Positions 53,201 through 61,969 of a stretch of 64,000 bases of DNA are shown here, piece by piece. Origin of the DNA: Calothrix sp. FI2-JRJ7 (GTDB lineage: Bacteria; Cyanobacteriota; Cyanobacteriia; Cyanobacteriales; Nostocaceae); assembly GCA_019359675.1 (NCBI GenBank), contig JAHHGX010000076.1, forward strand, positions 62,001 through 126,000, in the 5' to 3' direction. The stretch's first letter is position 1, and each line of letters starts with the position of its first letter. The notes beneath the pieces are model-generated. The model was given only the letters and a program-made list of their open reading frames with translations. It was not told the DNA's origin and made no database searches. Made by a program: the position numbers and the translations under genes.

Positions 53201-54295
53201 ATGCAACAAGTCCCTGTTTCTCTTTTGACCCTTGTTGCTGGCATACTCGTTACACTTGTAAGCATCTGGGTAGGTCAGCACTCGGCTAGTTTGTTACCAG
53301 TGCAAGCATCTGAACAAGCTCCACTAGTAGACAGATTTTTCCAAATTTTGGTTGGTATTGGTACTGCATTGTTTTTGATAGTGCAAGGCGCCATTGTCAT
53401 TTTCATGTTTCAATATCGGCGTCGTCAAGATGATGACCGTGATGGAACGTTAATCGAAGGGAATTTCCCGTTAGAAATTTTCTGGACAGCGATTCCCTCG
53501 ATAATAGTCATTGGACTTGGAATATACAGCGTTGATGTATATACGCAGATGGGTGGTTTGAGTGTAGGGCATCATTCAATGGCTCAACATGCTGCTGCAC
53601 CAGTTAAGGGAAGTGCCTTAGCTGCGACATTAAACGACTCTGATATTGAAGCGCTGACTGAAGAAATACCTACAGACGAAGTTATTCCAGAACCAGCTTC
53701 AGACAGCAGTGAGTTGGCGCCAAATGAAGTTTCTCAGGAGGCATCATTAGAAGAAGCACCCGTTGAAGCACCATTACTGGCGCCTATTGAAGAACCTATA
53801 ACTCTCCCTGTTAAAACACCAATTAAAACACCTGTAAAAAAATTGGTAAATGTACCTCAACCAGGTATTGGTATTGGCGCCAACCCAAAAGTTTTAGGTA
53901 AAGCAGCAGATTTAGTTGTGAATGTAACAGGTATGCAGTTTGCTTGGATATTTAACTATCCTGAAACTGATATTACATCTGGTGAACTACATGTACCTGT
54001 GGGTGCCGATGTTCAAGTGAATCTTGCCGCGTCGGATGTTATTCACTCTTTGTGGATACCGCAATTCCGACTCAAACAAGACGCTATACCCGGACAAGCA
54101 ACGGGTTTAAGATTTAAAGCTACCAGACCAGGTACATATCCGATAGTTTGTGCAGAACTTTGCGGAGGATATCATGGTTCGATGCGTTCTCAAGTCATTG
54201 TTCATACACCTGATGAATATCAAGAATGGCTGGAATCAAATCGTATTGCTAGCGTACAAAATCAACAAATAGCAGCAGCTTTACAAACTCACTAA
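53201..54295 (+). CDS. coxB: Cytochrome c oxidase subunit II (cox2-type cluster)
   Basis: From ATG 53201 the 364-residue protein has two TM helices (about 8-25 and 48-71, with a further hydrophobic stretch at 93-110), then a Pro/Glu/Ala-rich insert at about 133-235, then the CuA domain: His in VIHSLWIPQF and the C/E/C/H/M ligands in CAELCGGYHGSM. It accepts electrons from cytochrome c or plastocyanin. In Anabaena coxBAC2 lies beside patB and is heterocyst-specific. The upstream ATG at 53129 belongs to the repeat. Confidence 0.93.
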   Translation: MQQVPVSLLTLVAGILVTLVSIWVGQHSASLLPVQASEQAPLVDRFFQILVGIGTALFLIVQGAIVIFMFQYRRRQDDDRDGTLIEGNFPLEIFWTAIPSIIVIGLGIYSVDVYTQMGGLSVGHHSMAQHAAAPVKGSALAATLNDSDIEALTEEIPTDEVIPEPASDSSELAPNEVSQEASLEEAPVEAPLLAPIEEPITLPVKTPIKTPVKKLVNVPQPGIGIGANPKVLGKAADLVVNVTGMQFAWIFNYPETDITSGELHVPVGADVQVNLAASDVIHSLWIPQFRLKQDAIPGQATGLRFKATRPGTYPIVCAELCGGYHGSMRSQVIVHTPDEYQEWLESNRIASVQNQQIAAALQTH

Positions 54296-54301
54296 CATCT
54301 T

Positions 54302-54317
54302 CCCCCTTCAAAGGGGG
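54302..54317. repeat. CCCCCTT/AAGGGGG hairpin between coxB and coxA
   Basis: A 7-bp stem with a two-base loop (CA) in the 49-bp coxB-coxA gap. It is related to the CCCCCTTGATAAGGGGGG repeats common in cyanobacteria and at 56733. Confidence 0.7.
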
Positions 54318-54344
54318 TGGATAATCTATACTCATACGAATTTT

Positions 54345-56027
54345 ATGACGTTACAACTTCCACAAAATAGTCCTCCTGGCAAAAAACCAGAGAATGTGGT
54401 CGTTACCAGCCACACCACTCATCAAAAAGCTTGGAAATGGCACGACTACTTTACATTTAACGTTGACCACAAGGTAATTGGCATACAGTATTTAGTTACT
54501 GCATTTGGATTTTATCTAATTGGTGGGTTGATGGCAGTGGCAATGCGTACTGAATTAGCTACTCCCGACTCCGATGTACTTGACCCAAATTTGTACAACG
54601 CTTTCATGACAAATCACGGAACCATAATGATATTTTTATGGGTCGTGCCAAGTGCTATTGGTGGTTTTGGTAACTATCTTGTACCACTAATGATAGGCGC
54701 CCGTGATATGGCATTTCCTAAGTTAAATGCTATTGCGTTTTGGCTTAACCCACCTGCTGGACTTTTGCTAGTTGCGAGTTTCTTTTTTGGTGGTTCACAG
54801 TCGGGGTGGACGGCATATCCTCCATTGTCGCTGATAACGGCGCCTATTGCTCAGAGTTTGTGGATTTTAGCAATTGTATTAGTAGGTACTTCATCAATTT
54901 TGGGTTCGGTAAACTTTGTCGTCACCATTCTCAAAATGAAAGTACCTAGTATGCGTTGGGACCAACTACCTTTATTTTGCTGGGCAATTTTAGCAACCTC
55001 AGTTTTAGCGTTAGTATCTACTCCTGTATTAGCATCGGGGTTAGTTTTATTACTGTTTGATATCAACTTTGGAACATCATTTTTTAAACCAGATGCAGGT
55101 GGAAACGTCGTTTTATATCAGCACTTGTTCTGGTTCTACTCGCACCCGGCAGTGTATTTAATGATTCTGCCTGTCTTCGGTGTCATGTCCGAAGTGATTC
55201 CTGTACATTCACGCAAACATATCTTTGGTTATAAAGCAATTGCCTACTCTAGCTTGGCGATTTGCGTAGTAGGTTTGTTTGTGTGGGTTCACCACATGTT
55301 TACCAGTGGTACCCCAGGTTGGATGCGGATGTTCTTTACTATTTCCACTTTGTTAGTTGCTGTACCCACAGGTGTAAAAATATTTGGTTGGGTTGCAACA
55401 CTCTGGCAGGGTAAAATTCGCTATACCAGCGCAATGCTATTTGCCATTGGTTTACTGTCAATGTTTGTGTTAGGGGGTATTGGTGGTGTAATGCTTGGAA
55501 CCACTCCCTTCGACATTCACGTTCACGACTCATATTATATAGTTGCTCACTTCCATTACGTACTATTTGGTGGTTCAGTATTTGGTATTTACTCAGGTAT
55601 TTACCACTGGTTCCCTAAAATGACTGGACGAATGCTAAATGAAACTTGGGGACGAGTTCACTTTGCCCTAACTTTCGTTGGTACTCACCTAACTTTCTTC
55701 CCTATGCACGAATTGGGACTACAAGGAATGCCTCGTCGCGTTGCTATGTATGACCCACAATTTACAGCTATTAACCAGCTTTGCACTTACGGCGCCTTTT
55801 TATTAGCTTTCTCTGTAATACCTTTTACTTACAACGTCATTAAGAGTTGGAGAGAAGGCGAAGTTGCAGGTGATAACCCTTGGAATGCGCTAACCCTGGA
55901 ATGGACAACCGCTTCACCCCCAGCAATTGAAAACTGGGAAGAATTACCTGTTGTTACACATGGGCCATATGAATATGGTCTAACTGATAATCATCGCGCA
56001 GATGGACTTGCGAATATCGGCGCCTAA
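54345..56027 (+). CDS. coxA: Cytochrome c oxidase subunit I
   Basis: The 560-residue protein has twelve TM helices and the haem-copper signatures: MTNHGTIMIFLWVVPS (haem a His), WFYSHPAVYLMILPVFG with His-Pro-x-x-Tyr for CuB and the cross-linked Tyr, VWVHHMFTSG, and HVHDSYYIVAHFHYVL (haem ligands). It reduces O2 and pumps protons. It lies 49 bp after coxB and ends with GGCGCC at its stop codon. The last codons do not overlap the true coxC start. Confidence 0.96.
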   Translation: MTLQLPQNSPPGKKPENVVVTSHTTHQKAWKWHDYFTFNVDHKVIGIQYLVTAFGFYLIGGLMAVAMRTELATPDSDVLDPNLYNAFMTNHGTIMIFLWVVPSAIGGFGNYLVPLMIGARDMAFPKLNAIAFWLNPPAGLLLVASFFFGGSQSGWTAYPPLSLITAPIAQSLWILAIVLVGTSSILGSVNFVVTILKMKVPSMRWDQLPLFCWAILATSVLALVSTPVLASGLVLLLFDINFGTSFFKPDAGGNVVLYQHLFWFYSHPAVYLMILPVFGVMSEVIPVHSRKHIFGYKAIAYSSLAICVVGLFVWVHHMFTSGTPGWMRMFFTISTLLVAVPTGVKIFGWVATLWQGKIRYTSAMLFAIGLLSMFVLGGIGGVMLGTTPFDIHVHDSYYIVAHFHYVLFGGSVFGIYSGIYHWFPKMTGRMLNETWGRVHFALTFVGTHLTFFPMHELGLQGMPRRVAMYDPQFTAINQLCTYGAFLLAFSVIPFTYNVIKSWREGEVAGDNPWNALTLEWTTASPPAIENWEELPVVTHGPYEYGLTDNHRADGLANIGA

Positions 56028-56042
56028 AAAATTCTCTCTTTG

Positions 56043-56066
56043 GAGACGCGAGGAACATCGCGTCTC
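56043..56066. repeat. GAGACGCG/CGCGTCTC hairpin between coxA and coxC
   Basis: A perfect 8-bp GC-rich stem with an AGGAACAT loop fills the coxA-coxC gap, 16 bp after the coxA stop. It may tune coxC expression. Confidence 0.75.
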
Positions 56067-56088
56067 TACCTACGCACTTTTAACTTAT

Positions 56089-56679
56089 ATGACAGCAGTA
56101 ACACCAACAGATACATCTCACCACGAGGAACATCCTGATTTAAGGGTTATAGGTTTATTGACCTTTCTTGCTTCAGAGTCACTAATGTTTGGCGGATTCT
56201 TCGCAACTTACTTGTTTTTTAAGGGAGTAACTCCTGTTTTTCCGCCTAAAGGTACTGAGGTAGAGTTATATTTACCTGCTATTAACACTGCTATTCTGGT
56301 TTCCAGTAGCTTTGTGATTCACCTTGGTGATGCAGCAATTAAGCGTGGCAGCGTTTGGGGAATGCGGTTTTGGTATTTTGTCACCGCTATTATGGGCGCC
56401 ACATTTTTAGCTGGTCAAATTTACGAGTACCAGCATTTGGGATATGGTCTGACGACAAATGTGTTTTCCAACTGCTTTTACATTTTGACTGGATTTCACG
56501 GTTTACACGTTTTTATCGGATTACTGTTAATTTTGGGTGTAATTTGGCGGTCGCGGCGCCAGGGTCATTATTCTGCCCATAAGCACACTGGTATCGAGAT
56601 GGCTGAGATTTACTGGCACTTTGTGGATATTATTTGGATTATCCTGTTTTTGCTTTTGTATGTAATGACTCAGTTTTAA
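56089..56679 (+). CDS. coxC: Cytochrome c oxidase subunit III
   Basis: From ATG 56089 the 196-residue protein has five TM helices with LTFLASESLMFGGFFATY (the Glu of the subunit III proton path), GFHGLHVFIGLLLI and AEIYWHFVDIIWIILF, the subunit III signatures. The five-helix short form is typical of bacteria. An open frame from 56002 runs through the hairpin and is not likely translated. It closes the coxBAC operon. Confidence 0.95.
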   Translation: MTAVTPTDTSHHEEHPDLRVIGLLTFLASESLMFGGFFATYLFFKGVTPVFPPKGTEVELYLPAINTAILVSSSFVIHLGDAAIKRGSVWGMRFWYFVTAIMGATFLAGQIYEYQHLGYGLTTNVFSNCFYILTGFHGLHVFIGLLLILGVIWRSRRQGHYSAHKHTGIEMAEIYWHFVDIIWIILFLLLYVMTQF

Positions 56680-56682
56680 TTA

Positions 56683-56761
56683 ATCCCCCCTAACCCCCCG
56701 CAAATTCGGGGGGAAAAAGAGCAAATACAAAGCCCCCCTTATCAAGGGGGGTTGGGGGGAT
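56683..56761. repeat. Long C/G-run inverted repeat after coxC
   Basis: The outer arms ATCCCCCCTAACCCCCC and GGGGGGTTGGGGGGAT pair across 79 bp. Two inner hairpins, CCCCCCG/CGGGGGG and CCCCCCTTATCAAGGGGGG, lie inside. It is a common cyanobacterial intergenic repeat and here could end the cox transcript. Confidence 0.8.
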
Positions 56762-56797
56762 CAAATTTAATTTATAACTATTAAATTTTAATTTACT

Positions 56798-57271
56798 ATG
56801 TTTTCTTGGTTTAACGTTCCGGATGATATTAAACAACTATTAATACTTGCTGCTGATAATTGGCAAGATACGTCAAAATCACAACACTATATAAATCAAG
56901 CACTAATTCAAACAAATAATTCTGTAGATGTTCTAATCGCCGCATATAGTTACTTTTACTATAAAAATAATTATAAAATGGCACTAAGTACAGCTAGTCA
57001 GGTTATAAATAATATTAAAGACTCAGAAAATTTACCCGATAACTGGCAACAACTTCAACCCGTGTTATCTAGTCGTAAAGAAGACTCGCAAATTCGACTT
57101 TATTTAAATGCATATGCAGCTTCAGGACTAGTGCTAGCAAAGCTTGGAGAAATTGAACAGGCTAAAACTATTTGCGTGCGTATTAAAGAAATTGATGTAA
57201 ATAACGAATTTGCAGGCGCCAGTATTTTACTTGATATTCTCACCCGCCCACCTGAAGAGGAAGATGATTAA
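56798..57271 (+). CDS. Hypothetical TPR-like protein
   Basis: The 157-residue helical protein has alternating helix pairs resembling divergent TPR/SEL repeats (SQHYINQALIQTNNSVDVLI, YAASGLVLAKLGEIEQAKTI) and an acidic PPEEEDD tail. There is no signal peptide. It follows the cox operon on the same strand after the large inverted repeat. Similar small proteins may occur next to nitrogen-fixation genes, but I cannot confirm this. Confidence 0.6.
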   Translation: MFSWFNVPDDIKQLLILAADNWQDTSKSQHYINQALIQTNNSVDVLIAAYSYFYYKNNYKMALSTASQVINNIKDSENLPDNWQQLQPVLSSRKEDSQIRLYLNAYAASGLVLAKLGEIEQAKTICVRIKEIDVNNEFAGASILLDILTRPPEEEDD

Positions 57272-57465
57272 AATCCGCGCATTGTGGAGACACGATTAAT
57301 CGCGTCTTTACATTTAGGTATTTTTCACAAATCATGTGGGACTGCTATATGTTACAATTCTGAATAATTTATCAAAATTATATTATTATTTAGAGATGCA
57401 ATAAATAGAAGTTATGTATTATTTATGGTTTCATGGGCAATTGAATATTTTTTGATTAAAGTTAT

Positions 57466-59634
57466 TTACCTTGACTTTAATATCTGAATTTTATTTATTC
57501 TTTTAGTATATTCTTGCTTATTACCTTGCTGTAAATATAATGCGGCAGCTTTTTCTAAATCATTAATAGCTGCTGAGATATTTCCCTGCTGCTCGTATAT
57601 ACCACTTCTATTGGTATAAAAAGTAGGTTCCTTAGAATTAATTTCAATTGCTTTATTAAAGTCATTGATTGCTGCTTCAAGTTTGTCTAATTTAAAGTAA
57701 GCAAAACCTCGTAAATTGTAGTAATAACCATCTTTCGATTCTTCAGAAATTGTTTTAGTCAAGTCATCGATTGCAGCTTGATAATTTTTTAGCTGATAAT
57801 TAGTTCTACCTCTGTTACTATAAAAATATGTAATATTAGAGTTGATTTCGATAGCTTTATTAAAATTTTCAAGAGCCAGATTAAATTTATCTAAACTATA
57901 ACACACAACTCCTCTACTGTTGTAATAGTAAGGATTCTGTGGACTTAAATCAATAGCTTTGTTGTAGTTAATAATTGCAGCTTCGTATTTTTGCATATCA
58001 CGATAAGCTAAAGCTTTTTGATAGTAGGTTTCGGCGTGCTTAGAGTTGATATTTATTGCTTGATTGTAATTATCAATAGCTACTATATGCCTACCATTTT
58101 TGGCTTCAATTATTCCTTGTGCTAAATAGGACTCTGTAAGATATTGATTAATATTGTCAGATAAATGAGGAGTTTCTGTTAATGCCAAATTCAAATGATT
58201 AATAGCCTCATAATAATTACCTTTTTGATAATGTTCTATTCCTTGTTGATAATATACTGGGCTAGTATTTGAATCTACAGGCTTCTTAGGTGTCTCTGTA
58301 CTTTCTTGAGTTATTTGATTAGAGTTATTTTGCGTTAGATATTTATAATCATTAACTTTTACTGTAAAAAAGAAAGAATGTATTATGGGTATCGCAGCCG
58401 TAATAAAAGAACCAATACCGAGAATTTTTAATACAATTTTCCAATCCTCACCTTTTTGTGCTATGGTTATTGGTGCTTGCGATTTATAATTTTGTTTTAG
58501 TTGAGATTGTCCCTTTGACGGTGTAGGAGTAAACATAGTAGCACCGTTTGCAGGAACATTCAGAGTTTGCGACCCTTGTGGTGATTGCTGTTTTGCTTGT
58601 GATGGCATAACTGCATTTGCCACATGTGGGAAAATGTCTATTCCAAGTTGCTGTTCACGTTCACACCAATAGCACTTGCCATAAACTTTACTATAGGAGT
58701 GATTTGCTACTTTGCGACAAGCAATTAAATCAGAAAGCGCTATTCGCAAAGCATTACACCAATCTTGTGCTGTTGGTCGTAATCTGGGAGATGTATGACC
58801 ATCGTTAAAACATTTTAAAAATAATTTCTGAATTTCTGGATGAACAACATTTAAAGGTATTGTATTTCGGGTGGCTTGGAGAGGACTATTTTGACTATAC
58901 AACCAAAAGCCTTGCCGAATATATTCGTTTTGTTCTGGTTGTTCTCCAAAAGCAACCCATTTTCCTGTAAACGGATGGTAGCCAAAAAGCAGAAAGTGAA
59001 TTATTACAGCTAGCCGAAAGCGGTCATGGTATTTAGTTTGATTCAAAGAAGATAAATCTTTATTAAGTAGTTCAGGAGGAATAAAACCATCTAAGCCAAC
59101 TTTGCATCGGTAAACCTTTCCATGTTTAGAGTCTGTCACTTGAAACGAATCTACATCAATGATAGAAATTAGCCCCTTGTCATTAACAAGTAAATTTTTC
59201 GGATTCATATCGCCAATCACATAGCTTTTTGCATGAAGTGCGCCTATAATAAGCGCAACATTGTATGCTGTTGCATGTAAGTAATACCAATTAAAATTTG
59301 GAGATTGTTGTAGTCTATGTTGAGGATTATACACATAGAGCAATTCTTTTACTTGACTAATAACTGGCATTAAAAAACCAACACAGTTACCCTGAATATC
59401 TATTAATAATTCCTGTACCCAAGCAATAGAAACATGATTTTGGCTTCTTGTCGGGTCTTCTGGTGGATTTGCCAACATCAGTTGCAGTTTTTTGACCCTT
59501 TCTGCATCATGAGAAAAATACAACTTGGCTAAATATCCACTACGATTTGTTTGCCAAACCGCTCCTTCTCCGCCACTAGCCAGCTTTTTTGTTAACAAAA
59601 TAGACTGACCTTTGCTATCACGATATTGTGTCAT
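57466..59634 (-). CDS. Protein kinase-like protein with TM segment and TPR repeats (TerY-P triad)
   Basis: From ATG 59634 the 722-residue protein has a kinase fold at about 1-305 with GGEGAVW (glycine loop), YVIGDMNPKNLLV (catalytic loop with Asp and Asn, HRD replaced by IGD) and IIDVDSFQV for the DFG region. A short CYWCERE motif, Ser/Pro/Gln linker and one TM helix (about 400-425) follow, then about seven TPRs to the C-terminus. It is the third gene of a vWA-PP2C-kinase operon, 30 bp after the phosphatase. Kinase activity is likely; the TPRs probably recruit partners at the membrane. Confidence 0.85.
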   Translation of the reverse strand: MTQYRDSKGQSILLTKKLASGGEGAVWQTNRSGYLAKLYFSHDAERVKKLQLMLANPPEDPTRSQNHVSIAWVQELLIDIQGNCVGFLMPVISQVKELLYVYNPQHRLQQSPNFNWYYLHATAYNVALIIGALHAKSYVIGDMNPKNLLVNDKGLISIIDVDSFQVTDSKHGKVYRCKVGLDGFIPPELLNKDLSSLNQTKYHDRFRLAVIIHFLLFGYHPFTGKWVAFGEQPEQNEYIRQGFWLYSQNSPLQATRNTIPLNVVHPEIQKLFLKCFNDGHTSPRLRPTAQDWCNALRIALSDLIACRKVANHSYSKVYGKCYWCEREQQLGIDIFPHVANAVMPSQAKQQSPQGSQTLNVPANGATMFTPTPSKGQSQLKQNYKSQAPITIAQKGEDWKIVLKILGIGSFITAAIPIIHSFFFTVKVNDYKYLTQNNSNQITQESTETPKKPVDSNTSPVYYQQGIEHYQKGNYYEAINHLNLALTETPHLSDNINQYLTESYLAQGIIEAKNGRHIVAIDNYNQAININSKHAETYYQKALAYRDMQKYEAAIINYNKAIDLSPQNPYYYNSRGVVCYSLDKFNLALENFNKAIEINSNITYFYSNRGRTNYQLKNYQAAIDDLTKTISEESKDGYYYNLRGFAYFKLDKLEAAINDFNKAIEINSKEPTFYTNRSGIYEQQGNISAAINDLEKAAALYLQQGNKQEYTKRINKIQILKSR

Positions 59635-59664
59635 ATAGGGTAGTCTCAAATCATCTTTTTAACA

Positions 59665-60888
59665 TCAGCGAAGAGGTAAGTATAAAACTATTCCTAGCAA
59701 CAACCCTAAAATAGTATTGCTTAAAGTCACAATTATTACTGCTCGAATCCTGTATATAAGTTGTAATAATTTACTGTAATTTTTAATCTCATATTTATAG
59801 TTAATAGGTTTTATTCGAGTTTTATTAAACCATTTAAATAGATTAATAAAAGTAATGGATAAAACCCAAAGTACAGCAGCAATGCCAAATCCAAAAGTCA
59901 TCCATTTTATTGGTTTTGGTTTCATCCATAAAGATGCTAGTAAGTAGCCTGCTAACATATTACATACGAAGCTCACTATTAGAAAATCCCAAGGAACCTT
60001 TACTGAGTCCTTAATTATTGGAGACGCAACAGCTTCCTTTGCTGGTTCTTTAGGCTTTATGTAATCTAAATTTATTGATGGTGCATATGAGTAATCCTTA
60101 GACTTACTCTCTCCATCGTACAAGCACAAAAGCAGAGTTTTATCATCATCAGTACGTGTATTTACATCTTCTGAGTCTAGCCACTTTTTAATATCCTCTT
60201 CTTCTTGCTCAAGGTTTTCCGTCATTTTTAGCCCTTCTTCAAAGGGTTTAAAGAAGCCAGAGGAGGGCTTCCAGTCACGGAAGTTAATTGCAAGTCTTTC
60301 TAGTCCATCTGTGGAAGCACAAATAAATTTAGGATTGTCTAATACATCCACATCCATTTCATAATGTGCATCCTTTGATGTTACAAATGTTGTTTCGTTG
60401 GCATATTCTCCTTTATCAGGCGGAAAAAATAATTTATATTCATTGGAGTTTTCAGCACGTACTACAATAAAGCCATCCCCAATTTGCATTGCAGCAATCC
60501 AATCGGGAGTGGCAATAAAAGCTAGTAGAGTACAAGCTAAATCGTTCAACTCACATTCTTGTTCAGAAGCTTTTGCTGTTAATTCATCTTTTACCTTATC
60601 TAAAATTTTACCAAAAACTTTCCTAGCTAATTTTTTTGGTATTGGTTGCTGTAAATCACGCTTCTTTTTTTCCTTGAAATTTTTGAAGAATTCCTCCAAG
60701 TGTGAAAGAGCAGTTTGAACTGCTAACTCCGCACCAATCTTAGAGAATTTGGCACTACCAGCCCCATCAGCGACTGCACCTACAATCACATCATCAATAA
60801 CTTTACGTTCACTATAGTCTTGACACGGTATATCGCCCTGTTTATGACTAGTTCCTTCAACAGAACTTCTAATAGCTTTCCACCCCAT
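59665..60888 (-). CDS. PP2C-family protein phosphatase with C-terminal TM segments
   Basis: From ATG 60888, preceded by GAGG, the 407-residue protein has a PP2C domain: DIPCQDYSERKV, VGAVADGAGSAKFS with a metal-binding Asp, FICASTDGLERLA and NTRTDDDKTLLLCLY (about 20-260). Three or four TM helices follow (about 300-405). It should remove phosphate from Ser/Thr on targets of the adjacent kinase. It starts 16 bp after the vWA gene. Confidence 0.87.
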   Translation of the reverse strand: MGWKAIRSSVEGTSHKQGDIPCQDYSERKVIDDVIVGAVADGAGSAKFSKIGAELAVQTALSHLEEFFKNFKEKKKRDLQQPIPKKLARKVFGKILDKVKDELTAKASEQECELNDLACTLLAFIATPDWIAAMQIGDGFIVVRAENSNEYKLFFPPDKGEYANETTFVTSKDAHYEMDVDVLDNPKFICASTDGLERLAINFRDWKPSSGFFKPFEEGLKMTENLEQEEEDIKKWLDSEDVNTRTDDDKTLLLCLYDGESKSKDYSYAPSINLDYIKPKEPAKEAVASPIIKDSVKVPWDFLIVSFVCNMLAGYLLASLWMKPKPIKWMTFGFGIAAVLWVLSITFINLFKWFNKTRIKPINYKYEIKNYSKLLQLIYRIRAVIIVTLSNTILGLLLGIVLYLPLR

Positions 60889-60903
60889 AAAATACCTCAC
60901 CTT

Positions 60904-61566
60904 TTAAACAGATACTTGACTCCATCCCACGGAAGGAAGCTTTATCATTGTTCCTCCCGGTTTGCTGTGAGAAACCTGCTTCATTGACTGACTTAGCCAG
61001 AGAAACATATCTCTGAATTTCAATCCATCTAGCCACATAGGTGGACGTTCTGGTGGAGCAATCTGGCTTAAAGTCGCTATATCCGCTCCTTTGACACCAA
61101 CTGCAAAAAACGAGATTTTCCGATTGTTTTCTGCATCTCTAACACGCTGTGCTGCATTCTGCCAATAATCTGTTGGCGCCCCATCTGTAATTAACCATAC
61201 CCAAGGACGATAGTATTGGATACCGTTTTCTCTATAATCTTCTTTACGTTCCTCAAGCAAATCTAAACCATAGTTAATAGCTTCTCCCATAGGAGTAGCA
61301 CCATAAGCTTTCAGGCACGAAGGGTCAAACTGGTCAATAGTTACAAACTTTTGAGCCACATTTACCGTCTCGCCAAATGTGACAATAGCAACTTCGACTC
61401 TAAGAGAAGCAAGCCCATCTTGTTGAATTGACTGTTTGAAGGTCACAATTCCATCGTTTAATTCTTTGATTGGTTGACCACTCATGGAGCCTGAAGTGTC
61501 AAGTAGCAAAACTACGGGGCATCGAGGCTCAGGGTTAAAAACAAACTCCGGTTGTCCTACAGGCAT
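60904..61566 (-). CDS. TerY-like von Willebrand factor A domain protein
   Basis: The 220-residue protein is a single vWA domain with an intact MIDAS site: VVLLLDTSGSMSGQPI (DxSxS), Thr in KAYGATPMGEAIN and WLITDGAPTD. TerY-family vWA proteins occur with PP2C phosphatases and kinases in Ter-linked stress systems. It is the first gene of the triad; the others follow 15 and 30 bp downstream. It probably acts as a metal-dependent scaffold. Confidence 0.88.
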   Translation of the reverse strand: MPVGQPEFVFNPEPRCPVVLLLDTSGSMSGQPIKELNDGIVTFKQSIQQDGLASLRVEVAIVTFGETVNVAQKFVTIDQFDPSCLKAYGATPMGEAINYGLDLLEERKEDYRENGIQYYRPWVWLITDGAPTDYWQNAAQRVRDAENNRKISFFAVGVKGADIATLSQIAPPERPPMWLDGLKFRDMFLWLSQSMKQVSHSKPGGTMIKLPSVGWSQVSV

Positions 61567-61969
61567 TTATCTAGTTTAATAGTACTTACAATTACTATTA
61601 AACTAGATTCTTTTTTTACATTGCATCAGAAAAAATACTAGTATTTTACTGTTTCTCTTTAAAAGCTTTGAAGATTATATATCAACCATGTGTAGCTCTA
61701 AGCTTTCATTGTTAATGAGATATAAGGTATAAAATTATACTGTTGTCATAAGTCTATTATCGTTTTATAGACGTTAGAAGGCAAATAATGATCAAGCGGG
61801 ATAATTAATTAATAATTCTTACGTAAAATAGCAAATTGGTGTCAGTATAAATACGCTATAGTAGCGAATCTTAGTCTAAATCTTCTCTCTCCAGGTTTAA
61901 AAGAATTTAAATCGAAACAGTTGATACACTAAATTTTAAAATTAAAATACTCACATTTGCCGCTAAATA
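61567..61969. promoter_or_regulatory. 403-bp gap upstream of the vWA-PP2C-kinase operon
   Basis: AT-rich sequence that must carry the promoter of the triad. I see no gene, RNA or repeat here. Confidence 0.45.

Noticed and set aside
56002-56088. coxC extension overlapping coxA
   Set aside because: It runs through the coxA end and the GAGACGCG hairpin; subunit III similarity begins at ATG 56089.
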